Shown piece by piece: positions 56,716-64,000 of a DNA stretch of 64,000 nucleotides. The notes under the pieces are model-generated. The model did no database searches, was not told where the DNA came from, and saw only the letters and a program-made list of their open reading frames with translations. The translations under genes were made by a program, and so were the position numbers. Source of the stretch: an uncultured Candidatus Saccharibacteria bacterium (GTDB lineage Bacteria > Patescibacteriota > Saccharimonadia > Saccharimonadales > Saccharimonadaceae); assembly GCA_938045445.1 (NCBI GenBank), contig CALIMM010000006.1:5791-69790 (forward strand), in the 5' to 3' direction. Within the stretch, counting starts at the first letter, position 1; the number at the start of each line of letters is the position of its first letter.

Positions 56716-57780
56716 ATGGCAACACAAGCCTTAACAATGGATGATTTGCTCGCTGGCGACGGCGTCAAGCAACTAGTAACCGGCGAGGTCGTAACTGGCC
56801 GCGTATTATCGGTGCGCAAACGAGATGTATTAGTAGACCTAGGCCCGCAAGGGGTTGGCTATGTGCCACGGCGCGAGATTGGCCCGGCTAAGACGCTAGC
56901 AGTTGGTGATGAAGTAACAGCCAGTGTGGTAGATAGCGAGCTCGAGAATGGCTATAGCCTATTGAGCCTACGCAAAGCAGCCAAAGACCGTGGTTGGGAA
57001 GAAGCGATGGCTAAGCTGGATGCCGGCGAGATCATCGAGGTAGCGCCATACGACGCTAACCGCGGTGGGATGCTGGTTGAGTACGAAGGCGTGCGAGGCT
57101 TTTTGCCAGTATCGCAACTGTCGGCCGAGCACTACCCACGAGTGGGCGGTGCTGACAAGGATGAGATCTTGGCACGGCTCAACACACTGGTGGGCCAGAC
57201 GCTCAAGGTGCGCATCCTCGACTGCGACCGCAAGGCCAATAAGCTGATCTTTAGTGAGAAGGAAGCCATCAAGGATGGCCTGGCGGCTCACTTTGAGAAG
57301 CTCAAGGTTGGCGACACCGTCAAGGGTGTCGTGACTGGCGTGGTGGACTTTGGTGTCTTCGTAAATGTCGAAGGGATTGAGGGGCTCATCCATATCTCAG
57401 AGATTAGCTGGGAGCGCGTCAACAACCCAGCCGACTATGTGAAGGTCGGTCAGAGCGTTGAGGCGAAGATCATTAGCATCGACAAAGATCGCCTCAGCCT
57501 GAGCATGAAGCAGCTCACCAAGGATCCATGGCTTGATGAAGTAGATCAATTCACCAAGGGCCAGACCATCGAGGGTACAGTCACACGTATTACCCCATAT
57601 GGTGCCTTTGTCCAGATTAGCCCAGCGGTTGAAGCACTGGTGCACGTGAGCGAGCTGGGCAGCGGCGGTGCCGACCCAGAGAAGGTCTTTACCCTCAATG
57701 AGCGCAAGAGCTTTGTCATTCTCGACATCGACAAAGATGCGCACAAAGTGAGCCTGAGCCTCGCCGACAAGAAAAAATAA
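56716..57780 (+). CDS. rpsA: 30S ribosomal protein S1 (four S1 domains)
   Basis: This RNA-binding ribosomal protein helps mRNA loading. The 354-residue form has four S1 (OB-fold) repeats, each with the VxGxVxxxxxxGxFV pattern, seen best at GDTVKGVVTGVVDFGVFVNVEG and GQTIEGTVTRITPYGAFVQI starts. Gram-positive-type S1 is typically this short. The ATG has a distant GAGGAG (about 15 nt), so initiation may be partly SD-independent. It has its own promoter and is followed 52 nt later by infB, with which it may be co-transcribed. Confidence 0.93.
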   Translation: MATQALTMDDLLAGDGVKQLVTGEVVTGRVLSVRKRDVLVDLGPQGVGYVPRREIGPAKTLAVGDEVTASVVDSELENGYSLLSLRKAAKDRGWEEAMAKLDAGEIIEVAPYDANRGGMLVEYEGVRGFLPVSQLSAEHYPRVGGADKDEILARLNTLVGQTLKVRILDCDRKANKLIFSEKEAIKDGLAAHFEKLKVGDTVKGVVTGVVDFGVFVNVEGIEGLIHISEISWERVNNPADYVKVGQSVEAKIISIDKDRLSLSMKQLTKDPWLDEVDQFTKGQTIEGTVTRITPYGAFVQISPAVEALVHVSELGSGGADPEKVFTLNERKSFVILDIDKDAHKVSLSLADKKK

Positions 57781-57832
57781 CTAGTAAATTACAAAAGACG
57801 ACCGGCTGTGGCCGGCAGAAAGGAGTGTGTAT

Positions 57833-59608
57833 ATGAGTCAGTCTGAAAAAGTGTTGGTCATTGCCGATTCGATCACTGTTGGTGAGCTGGCCCAAACCCT
57901 GAATCTGCCGGTCACGAAGCTGATTGGCGAGCTGTTTAAGAATGGCTTTACCGTAACGATCAATCAGCGGATTGATTTTGAGATTGCTGAGATTATCGTG
58001 GAGGAGCTGGGCCTAGCAGTAACGCTGCAGCGCAAAGCCGCCGAGCAGCATACTGTGCAGCATCTGCATAAACCGTCGAGCAATGCTGTGCCACGCCCAC
58101 CAATTGTGGCGGTGATGGGGCATGTTGATCACGGCAAGACAACGCTGCTCGATACCATCCTCAAGATGAAGACAGTTGCTGGTGAGGCTGGCGGCATTAC
58201 CCAGCATATTAGTGCCTACCAAGCCGAGCGGAGTGGCCGCACCATGACGCTGCTCGACACCCCTGGCCACGAGGCCTTTGCGGCGCTGCGCCAGCACGGT
58301 GCAGCACTGACCGATGTGGTGGTGATCGTTGTGGCAGCCGATGATGGTGTTAAGCCACAGACGGTAGAGGCAATCCGCTTTGCGCGCGATGCCAATGCCA
58401 AGATTATCGTTGCTATCAACAAAATCGACAAAGACACAGCCAACCCTGATATGGTCAAAGCTCAGCTTGCGAGCGAGCATCACCTCAACCCTGAGGAGTG
58501 GGGTGGCGATACCATTATGGTGCCGATTAGCGCCAAGACTGGCCAAAATATCGATAAGTTGCTCGATACCATCCTACTTGTGGCCGACATGGAAGAGCTT
58601 CGCGCCGATACGGATGTGCCGGCTGAAGGGCTCGTCATCGAGGCGCATATGGAGAAGGGCCGCGGCTCAGTGGTGAACTTGCTCATCGAGCAGGGCCGCT
58701 TGGCACCGGGGCATTTCCTCGTGGCAGGGCAGGCCTATGGCAAGGTGCGTACTTTGCTCGATTACACTGGCGCGGCTATCAAGGCAGCCACACCCGCTAC
58801 GCCAGTGACGGTGACGGGCTTTAAGGAATTGCCGCAGTTTGGTGATATCTTCACGGTGGTCAAAAATGAGAAAGAAGCTCGCCTGGCGGTGCAGAAGGCT
58901 AAGCTTGATCAAGCGCGCAATGCCGCTACCACCAATGTGACTGGTGCTGACTTGCTCAAGCTGATGACGCAGAAACACGATGCTCAGGAATTCGACGTCA
59001 TCGTCAAGGCCGATGTACAGGGGTCGCTTACCTCAGTGATGGATAGCTTGCGCCTGGTGGAGACGGGCGGGGCGATCACGCTGCGGATCATTGGCCATGG
59101 CGTGGGCAATATTACTGAGAGCGACGTGCGCCTGGCTGGTAGTAGTAATGCAATTATCTACGGCTTTAATGTCGACCTACCACCAGCTGTTAAGCGCCTG
59201 GCAATGCGTGACAAAGTGACGGTGCGCCGCTACCAAGTGATCTACGAGCTGCTCGACGATGCACGTAGCAGCATGGAAGCACTGCTTGCACCAGAGGTGG
59301 TGGAGACGGAGATTGGCCAGCTAGAGATTAAGGGCGTCTTCCGGACGATGCGCGATGCGGTTATCGCCGGCGGGCAAGTAACGAAGGGCAAGGTGACGGC
59401 AGGGCTACTGGCCCGTGTGATGCGCGGCGAGGAGCAAATTGCCGAGGTAACAGTAGCCAGCGTGCAGCGCCAGCAGCAAGAAGCCAAGGAAGTCTTTGAG
59501 GGTGAGCTCTGTGGCCTCAACCTCACGACCAGTAAGAAGCTCCAGCTCGAGATTGGCGACACCCTTGAGTTCTTCACTCGCGAACTGGTGAAGCGCACCC
59601 TGCAGTAG
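57833..59608 (+). CDS. infB: Translation initiation factor IF-2 (short form)
   Basis: This GTPase brings fMet-tRNA to the 30S subunit. The 591-residue protein lacks the long N-terminal extension, starting with a short IF-2N-like domain (1-60). Then comes the G domain: G1 GHVDHGKT (96-103), G3 DTPGHEAF, G4 NKID. Domains II-IV follow, ending with LQLEIGDTLEFFTRE. ATG 57833 follows AAAGGAG by 7 nt. In genomes with normal-length IF-2 the extension is variable, so loss is compatible with function. The infB terminator is at 59682. Confidence 0.96.
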   Translation: MSQSEKVLVIADSITVGELAQTLNLPVTKLIGELFKNGFTVTINQRIDFEIAEIIVEELGLAVTLQRKAAEQHTVQHLHKPSSNAVPRPPIVAVMGHVDHGKTTLLDTILKMKTVAGEAGGITQHISAYQAERSGRTMTLLDTPGHEAFAALRQHGAALTDVVVIVVAADDGVKPQTVEAIRFARDANAKIIVAINKIDKDTANPDMVKAQLASEHHLNPEEWGGDTIMVPISAKTGQNIDKLLDTILLVADMEELRADTDVPAEGLVIEAHMEKGRGSVVNLLIEQGRLAPGHFLVAGQAYGKVRTLLDYTGAAIKAATPATPVTVTGFKELPQFGDIFTVVKNEKEARLAVQKAKLDQARNAATTNVTGADLLKLMTQKHDAQEFDVIVKADVQGSLTSVMDSLRLVETGGAITLRIIGHGVGNITESDVRLAGSSNAIIYGFNVDLPPAVKRLAMRDKVTVRRYQVIYELLDDARSSMEALLAPEVVETEIGQLEIKGVFRTMRDAVIAGGQVTKGKVTAGLLARVMRGEEQIAEVTVASVQRQQQEAKEVFEGELCGLNLTTSKKLQLEIGDTLEFFTRELVKRTLQ

Positions 59609-59681
59609 TGGATTTGCCAGTGCTTTGTCCTGTAGAATCTCAGTATATTAAGTACTAGCTCTATTTTTACTAATGATATAC

Positions 59682-59712
59682 AAAACTCGCCGTGGTGATG
59701 GCGAGTTTTTGG
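59682..59712 (+). terminator. Intrinsic terminator of infB
   Basis: AAAACTCGCC pairs with GGCGAGTTTT. A similar but weaker hairpin is at about 91-118. Confidence 0.85.
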
Positions 59713-59799
59713 ATTGGGGTGCTTCGCTTATTGACACATCACCTCTGTTGTGGTAGGATGTGGGCAGAATGTATAAGGAAAGAAATTAGGACGGGTAGT

Positions 59800-62076
59800 A
59801 TGGCACAGAGACATAAGTATAGTGAGTATAGTGTATCGCTCGCAGGAGATGCTAAGCTGCAACTTAAGTCACCAAGTGGCGACACACTTCCTGTTGAAAG
59901 AACTAAAAAACCAGCAAAAAAAGATCAACACACCATGCATGACAGTGTTATGCTGTTGCCGATTGATGAGAAGATCAAAAATATGACGCATGGAACATTT
60001 GAGTATTCACAGTCATCGAAGCAAGAAGCAAGTCCTTCTCGACTGAATATTTTAAGTGATCGGATAGTCGAGTCTCTAGATAGGCGTAGGAGAGAGATAA
60101 AAGGATTACAAATAATAGAGCAATATTATATTAAAAAAGGCGAGCTCTCTAAGGCCTATGAGCATGCAAAAACTCAAAGCCGCCAGCAGGATATCAATCG
60201 TTTTGCAGCCTCTGTAGCGGCACCAGTCTTTGCTTTTGACATGGCAACAAAAATTCCTCGACCAATAGATCCGAGAAAGCTGGAAGAAGAACAGAAATAC
60301 CATACCCTCACTCTTTCTGAGGCTGTAATACCAGAAACAAAAGATCTTGCAGTGGAGATGCCAAATACCATACTTACTACAGTAGGTAATAAGCAGGAGC
60401 CATCTCCTGCTCTACCGGTGATAGAAAGCTCCACGCGAAATGAAGCCGAAGCGCAGCAAAACCAATCATCGACGCCTGAGCAATATGCCGGTGAGGAAGC
60501 AACCCTTGCTCGCCTCCAAACAGAAATCGCAGCATTGACTGATGAGAAGGTTCAAGAAATCAACGCAGCCGAGTCGGCGACGGACGCGGTGTTTGCCAAG
60601 GGTATGGCAGACATTGCGGTGCAGAGTAGGATTGCGCATGAGGTGATCTTGCCGTATTCGGCGGAGGGGATTGCCCGGCTGGAGACGATGCGGAGCGACG
60701 CACTTGCTACCTTGCAGCAGGCCCTCGACGCGCGCAACCAAGGCGCACAGCCTGCCGCTACTCCAAGCCAAGAACTAGCCCCAAGCGGAGCTCAGGCAGA
60801 GCTTGCTCCCGCACCAGTCTCGACGAGTGAGCAAACGCCACAACCAACCGGCTTCGAAGCGCAGGTGAGCGAGCTAACGGACCGTACTGCCCAGGAGATT
60901 ATGGCGAGCCACTCAACTATGGATGCGATCCGCATGAAGGGTGAGGCGGCAAGCGCAGTGCTGAGCATGACGGCGCGTGAGCTGATGCAGCTACACCTCT
61001 CGCACGAAGATGCAGCGCAGCTCAAAGACACGCGCGACCGGGCACTCGCAGCACTCCAGGCAGCACTTGACGTGCGGCTGGAGTCGCCAGACTCTCACCA
61101 AGCCACCTCTGTAGCGACAGAGGGCCAGCCTCTCGCAGAAGCAGCACAAGCCCCCGAAGCAACCACAACAGAGCCAACACACGAGGAAGTTGATGGCAGT
61201 GTTGAGGAGAATCGCGCAGCAGCTATTAAAGCGGCTACAGAAGTAGAGGGGGAGAAAAAAGACCGATTGATACATCGGGCACAGACTGCTCTGCATATGG
61301 CCCAAAAAGCAATATGGGCTGTGAAAGATTGGTTTAGCCAGAAAGTGCCAGATCCAAAACCAACGCCCAACCTTCCTCTCAAAGACCATTCCTTTACCAA
61401 AGCGTCTAATGGTGAAGCGCAAGAACAACCAGTAGCAGTTGATACCGAGGCCCAAGCTACTCAGCCGCACACGCCATCACAAGAGAGGCCAGTTGCTAAT
61501 ACAGGAGATCCCTTTGCACTTGCAGAGGCAGTAGGGGTTGTTAGAGGGGGCAACGACCTTGGTGAACCAGTCGTGACGAGCCACGATGAAGCTGCTCATC
61601 GTGGTGAAGGCGAGCCAGAAGCTGAGCTAGCTGAGGTTATCAATTTCCCAGCTGGTGCAGAGCAGCCTCCCGCTAACGATGAAGCACCCACCGAAGAACT
61701 CGAAACTGTCGCCGAGGCAATCAACACACAAGAGGATGCCCCGCTTTCGCGCGATGAAATGCGCCAGATGGAGCAAATAGCAAGAAGCAAGATACAGCTT
61801 GGTGAATATGATTTGTGGGCAGAGATGAGAAAGGCTGACCTCAATGGTGTAGAGGTAGATATTGACGGGCTCATCAAAAACACCCGCACAGCGATACAGC
61901 AAAATGTGCGAGGCTGGCTCCAAGAAGAAGGCCGGCAGCACCAAGCAAGCGGTCTATACCTGAGCACGCTAGAAGCACGAACAATGGAAAGTGCGGATAG
62001 CGCCCTTGAGTCGATTAAACAGGCGTATCTCAAAGCCAAGCAAGCACGAGAGAGCCGACAGGATAGCGCAGCCTAG
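59800..62076 (+). CDS. Large Ala/Glu/Gln-rich helical protein with internal repeats
   Basis: The family is not recognised. The 758-residue protein is acidic and mostly helical, with low-complexity linkers. Two homologous segments of about 80 residues can be seen (from ATLARLQTEIAALTDEKVQE and from EAQVSELTDRTAQEIMASHS), each ending in LQ[QA]ALD-R, a domain duplication. There is no signal peptide or membrane helix, and a Lys-rich stretch lies near the N-terminus. Start at 59800 is chosen for family-like composition; upstream sequence is membrane-like noise. A cytoskeletal or scaffold role is only a guess. Confidence 0.6.
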   Translation: MAQRHKYSEYSVSLAGDAKLQLKSPSGDTLPVERTKKPAKKDQHTMHDSVMLLPIDEKIKNMTHGTFEYSQSSKQEASPSRLNILSDRIVESLDRRRREIKGLQIIEQYYIKKGELSKAYEHAKTQSRQQDINRFAASVAAPVFAFDMATKIPRPIDPRKLEEEQKYHTLTLSEAVIPETKDLAVEMPNTILTTVGNKQEPSPALPVIESSTRNEAEAQQNQSSTPEQYAGEEATLARLQTEIAALTDEKVQEINAAESATDAVFAKGMADIAVQSRIAHEVILPYSAEGIARLETMRSDALATLQQALDARNQGAQPAATPSQELAPSGAQAELAPAPVSTSEQTPQPTGFEAQVSELTDRTAQEIMASHSTMDAIRMKGEAASAVLSMTARELMQLHLSHEDAAQLKDTRDRALAALQAALDVRLESPDSHQATSVATEGQPLAEAAQAPEATTTEPTHEEVDGSVEENRAAAIKAATEVEGEKKDRLIHRAQTALHMAQKAIWAVKDWFSQKVPDPKPTPNLPLKDHSFTKASNGEAQEQPVAVDTEAQATQPHTPSQERPVANTGDPFALAEAVGVVRGGNDLGEPVVTSHDEAAHRGEGEPEAELAEVINFPAGAEQPPANDEAPTEELETVAEAINTQEDAPLSRDEMRQMEQIARSKIQLGEYDLWAEMRKADLNGVEVDIDGLIKNTRTAIQQNVRGWLQEEGRQHQASGLYLSTLEARTMESADSALESIKQAYLKAKQARESRQDSAA

Positions 62077-62088
62077 CGGTAGAAAATC

Positions 62089-62430
62089 ATGAGTGCAGCA
62101 CCCCTCCCAATAGATGACGACAACCCCTTTTCATCTCTCATCACCCAACACGATCTCGATCGCCTTGGGATTACAACGCGCGACTCGGCAGCGCTGCTGC
62201 GGGAGGTGAATAACACGCTCTACGAGCGGGTGGGGCTGGAGGTCATTAGCCGCTTGTCGGACGATGACCTTGATGAGCTAATGCGCCGCCAGGAGACGGA
62301 CGATAGCGCAGCGCTATTTGCCTGGCTGTCGCAGCGGGTTGCCCACCTCGACGAGATCCTGAGCGACGAGCGCACGCTTATCCTCGGCGACCTAGCCAAG
62401 AAGGCTGATGAGCTGAGCGATGCAGTGTGA
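62089..62430 (+). CDS. Small acidic helical protein (DUF5663-like)
   Basis: The 113-residue protein resembles the gene at 63318 in layout: a short acidic lead, a helix with L-x-E-V-x-x-x-L-Y-E-R-V-G-L-E-V-I, then SDDDLDELMR and WLSQRVAHLDEIL. This pattern resembles the DUF5663 family of CPR bacteria, a provisional name from memory. It starts 12 nt after the large helical protein gene and is probably in its operon. Function unknown. Confidence 0.55.
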   Translation: MSAAPLPIDDDNPFSSLITQHDLDRLGITTRDSAALLREVNNTLYERVGLEVISRLSDDDLDELMRRQETDDSAALFAWLSQRVAHLDEILSDERTLILGDLAKKADELSDAV

Positions 62431-62522
62431 GCACTGCGTAGGCTATAATCGCAAGTCGCATAGCATAAAATGGAAGATCTCTTTCGCAATACAATGAATA
62501 GCTAAGCTGGTATAATCCTAAT

Positions 62523-63212
62523 ATGGAATATACAACACGACCAGATAGTGGTAACCAGCTAGTTATCGCGATAGACTGCGATGAAGTAATTGTCGAGACA
62601 GTGGGACCGATCTTGCGCCACTATAACAAGCAATATGGGGCAGACTTACCCGCGCCACTTGAACCAAAGCATTATTATAATGGCACGCCATATGACTGGG
62701 GAGTGGCTAACGACCCTCAAGAAGGGGCACGACGCGTCGAGGCGTATACTCAGTCTGATGAGTTTGCAGCTCTCACACCAGAGGAAACAGCGGTAGCGGC
62801 AATTCGCCGCTTGGCAGCACAGCACAGTATCCACATCGTTACTGGCCGGCGCGAAGATCAGTTGGCAGCGATTACACAGCAGATGGTCGACACCTACCTT
62901 CCTGGCTGTATCGACGGTATTCACTACACCAGTTATTTCAACGAGCAGCAGCGACAAGACAAAAGCGTCATCTGTGAACGCATTGGTGCGAATGTGTTGA
63001 TTGACGACCACGCGAAGCATCTCAATACCATTCTTGCGATGAATGATGAATGCCCAGCTCCTGCGATGCGCCGCATTGTGCACACCATTCTCTTTGGTGA
63101 ATATCCGTGGCAGCCATGCCCAGACGAGCGTGATAGCCGTATCATCAGCTGCCCCACCTGGCCAGCTGTTGAGCGCACAATAGCGCAAATCACTCAGGAT
63201 GAGGCGGTGTAA
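62523..63212 (+). CDS. 5-prime(3-prime)-deoxyribonucleotidase-like HAD phosphatase, paralogue 2
   Basis: Paralogue of the nucleotidase at 18493. The 229-residue protein opens IAIDCDEVIVETVG (nucleophile and acid/base Asp), has VTGRREDQ as motif II and VLIDDHAKHLNT as the metal site. The TATAAT extended -10 (TGGTATAAT) ends 6 nt before the ATG, so it is leaderless. Overall residue identity to its paralogue is low outside these motifs. Having two such genes is consistent with a salvage-based nucleotide economy, which is inference. It is followed by an ACAGAGGT octamer at the stop. Confidence 0.8.
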   Translation: MEYTTRPDSGNQLVIAIDCDEVIVETVGPILRHYNKQYGADLPAPLEPKHYYNGTPYDWGVANDPQEGARRVEAYTQSDEFAALTPEETAVAAIRRLAAQHSIHIVTGRREDQLAAITQQMVDTYLPGCIDGIHYTSYFNEQQRQDKSVICERIGANVLIDDHAKHLNTILAMNDECPAPAMRRIVHTILFGEYPWQPCPDERDSRIISCPTWPAVERTIAQITQDEAV

Positions 63213-63317
63213 CAGAGGTCAATCACACCGCTGAGGGAAATTACACCATATTTTGCCATTTTTATTGTATGAGGGGCAGATTGTTTGGTATACTAGGGGC
63301 AGGAGGAATTGAAAGAA

Positions 63318-63857
63318 ATGATTCTAGATGATGATTTTTTGCAAGAAATTGGTGTAGCAGACTGGCCGTTAGAGGTGCAGCAACGGTTTCGCGAAGGTTA
63401 TGTAAATGTTCTACAGCTGTGTGTTGGAACGATCCTGAGTGATGGCTTAAGCGAAGCGCAACTAAGAGAATTTGAGACGTTGATGGAGGATGACGCTGCT
63501 GCTATCACTGCATGGATTGACGACCACGCACTAGATTATGAGAATGATGAAGATTATCACAAGGCGCGAAGGAAACAAGAGAGAGAGGCTCGACAAGAAG
63601 GCAAAGAAGTTAGTCAGTTAGCAATCTTCTCTGAGTATGTACAAGGTAAATGGTTAAAGAAAAATCGACCAGATTACGAAAATGTCGTTACGCGGACTGC
63701 TGAGAACCTTAAGAAGTTAGCGGCTCAAGACCCAGAAAAATTCCTAACAAAAGAAGGTCTGACAAGTATATTTCAAAGTGTTGATGGTGTTAGCAGTGAT
63801 ACACCAGACGAGCTTGAGGGTGGCCACCCCGACCCTGATGTAGCGCTTGCTGCGTAG
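63318..63857 (+). CDS. Helical protein with DUF5663-like N-terminus and ALAA C-terminus
   Basis: The 179-residue protein has an acidic N-terminal half (MILDDDFLQEIGVADWPLEV, LREFETLMEDDAAAITAWID) resembling the gene at 62089, a basic middle and a tail ending DPDVALAA, as in the KGG protein and the tmRNA tag. An extended -10 (TGGTATACT, 63289-63294) and SD AGGAGG lie upstream. ATG 63318 (spacing 11) is preferred over TTG 63309 (spacing 2). Its terminator hairpin (63886-63905) is made of ACCCCTGT/GCAGGGGT arms. Confidence 0.6.
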   Translation: MILDDDFLQEIGVADWPLEVQQRFREGYVNVLQLCVGTILSDGLSEAQLREFETLMEDDAAAITAWIDDHALDYENDEDYHKARRKQEREARQEGKEVSQLAIFSEYVQGKWLKKNRPDYENVVTRTAENLKKLAAQDPEKFLTKEGLTSIFQSVDGVSSDTPDELEGGHPDPDVALAA

Positions 63858-63885
63858 TGATGGTGACGAAGTAAAAACACGTATG

Positions 63886-63905
63886 ACCCCTGTGGATGCA
63901 GGGGT
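63886..63905 (+). terminator. Terminator-like hairpin with ACAGGGGT arms
   Basis: ACCCCTGT-GGAT-GCAGGGGT, followed by TATATTA. Confidence 0.55.
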
Positions 63906-63944
63906 TATATTATGCAGAATCTGAATTATGAAACCTTGACCTTT

Positions 63945-64000
63945 TTCTCACGCTCACCCTCCCAACTCCCTCCTCCGGAACACTATAAGGGTCGACATTC
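63945..64000 (-). repeat. Dispersed structured repeat R1, copy D (cut by window end)
   Basis: The G-rich end, CACTATAAGG and the start of the GGTCGA hairpin match copies A-C on the minus strand. Confidence 0.75.

Overview
The window reads as Candidatus Saccharibacteria (TM7, Patescibacteria/CPR). The 16S rRNA carries U at the position equivalent to E. coli 912 and a C inside the 515F primer site. Genes are compact and operonic, and many hypothetical membrane proteins look CPR-like. The anti-Shine-Dalgarno CCTCC is intact, but at least nine genes have a -10 box only 6-9 nt before the start codon, which suggests widespread leaderless initiation beside ordinary SD genes.

Layout: 0.2-2.8 kb holds envelope proteins (a PH-domain protein and a parvulin foldase). 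3-8.9 kb is a type IV pilus locus (major pilin, prepilin peptidase, four minor pilin-like proteins), followed by a hypothetical and a Xer recombinase on the other strand. 10.8-14.1 kb has ndk, tRNA-Asp, tRNA-Thr and a membrane glycosyltransferase pair. 15.4-24.4 kb has an HxlR regulator, tRNA-Val, a T-box-controlled thrS operon running through a nucleotidase and an alkyltransferase-like protein to miaA, an MFS/ArsR efflux operon, rpmB and a site-2 protease. 24.7-31 kb is rich in RNA genes (a 6S-like candidate, rnpB, ssrA) plus infC-rpmI-rplT and the ComM-like helicase. 31-38.5 kb has small membrane proteins, gyrB, gyrA and a DUF212 protein.

38.5-52.6 kb holds the single rRNA locus. 16S has its own promoter, a 20-bp processing stem and a terminator. 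A tRNA Ala-Ile-Val cluster follows, and 23S-5S has a separate promoter. Between tRNA-Val and 23S sits a 7.0-kb integrative element bounded by 27-bp direct repeats, with a large serine recombinase at one end and a tandem-HTH ORF at the other. The two ends are in the same reading phase across the repeat. In the excised circle they would form one recombinase gene of about 853 codons, so the att site appears to lie inside the integrase gene and integration splits it.

52.6-64 kb carries a frameshifted small gene, a KGG stress protein, a metallopeptidase-like protein, an LPQTG surface protein, rpsA, infB and a run of hypotheticals with a second nucleotidase.

Three dispersed signals cut across the window. 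Repeat family R1 has covarying hairpins. Repeat family R2 has copy-specific but self-complementary arms. An octamer, ACAGRGGT, occurs about 27 times and also forms the arms of terminator-like hairpins, as DNA uptake sequences do in Haemophilus and Neisseria. With the pilus locus and comM this points to natural competence. All counts and alignments were made by eye.
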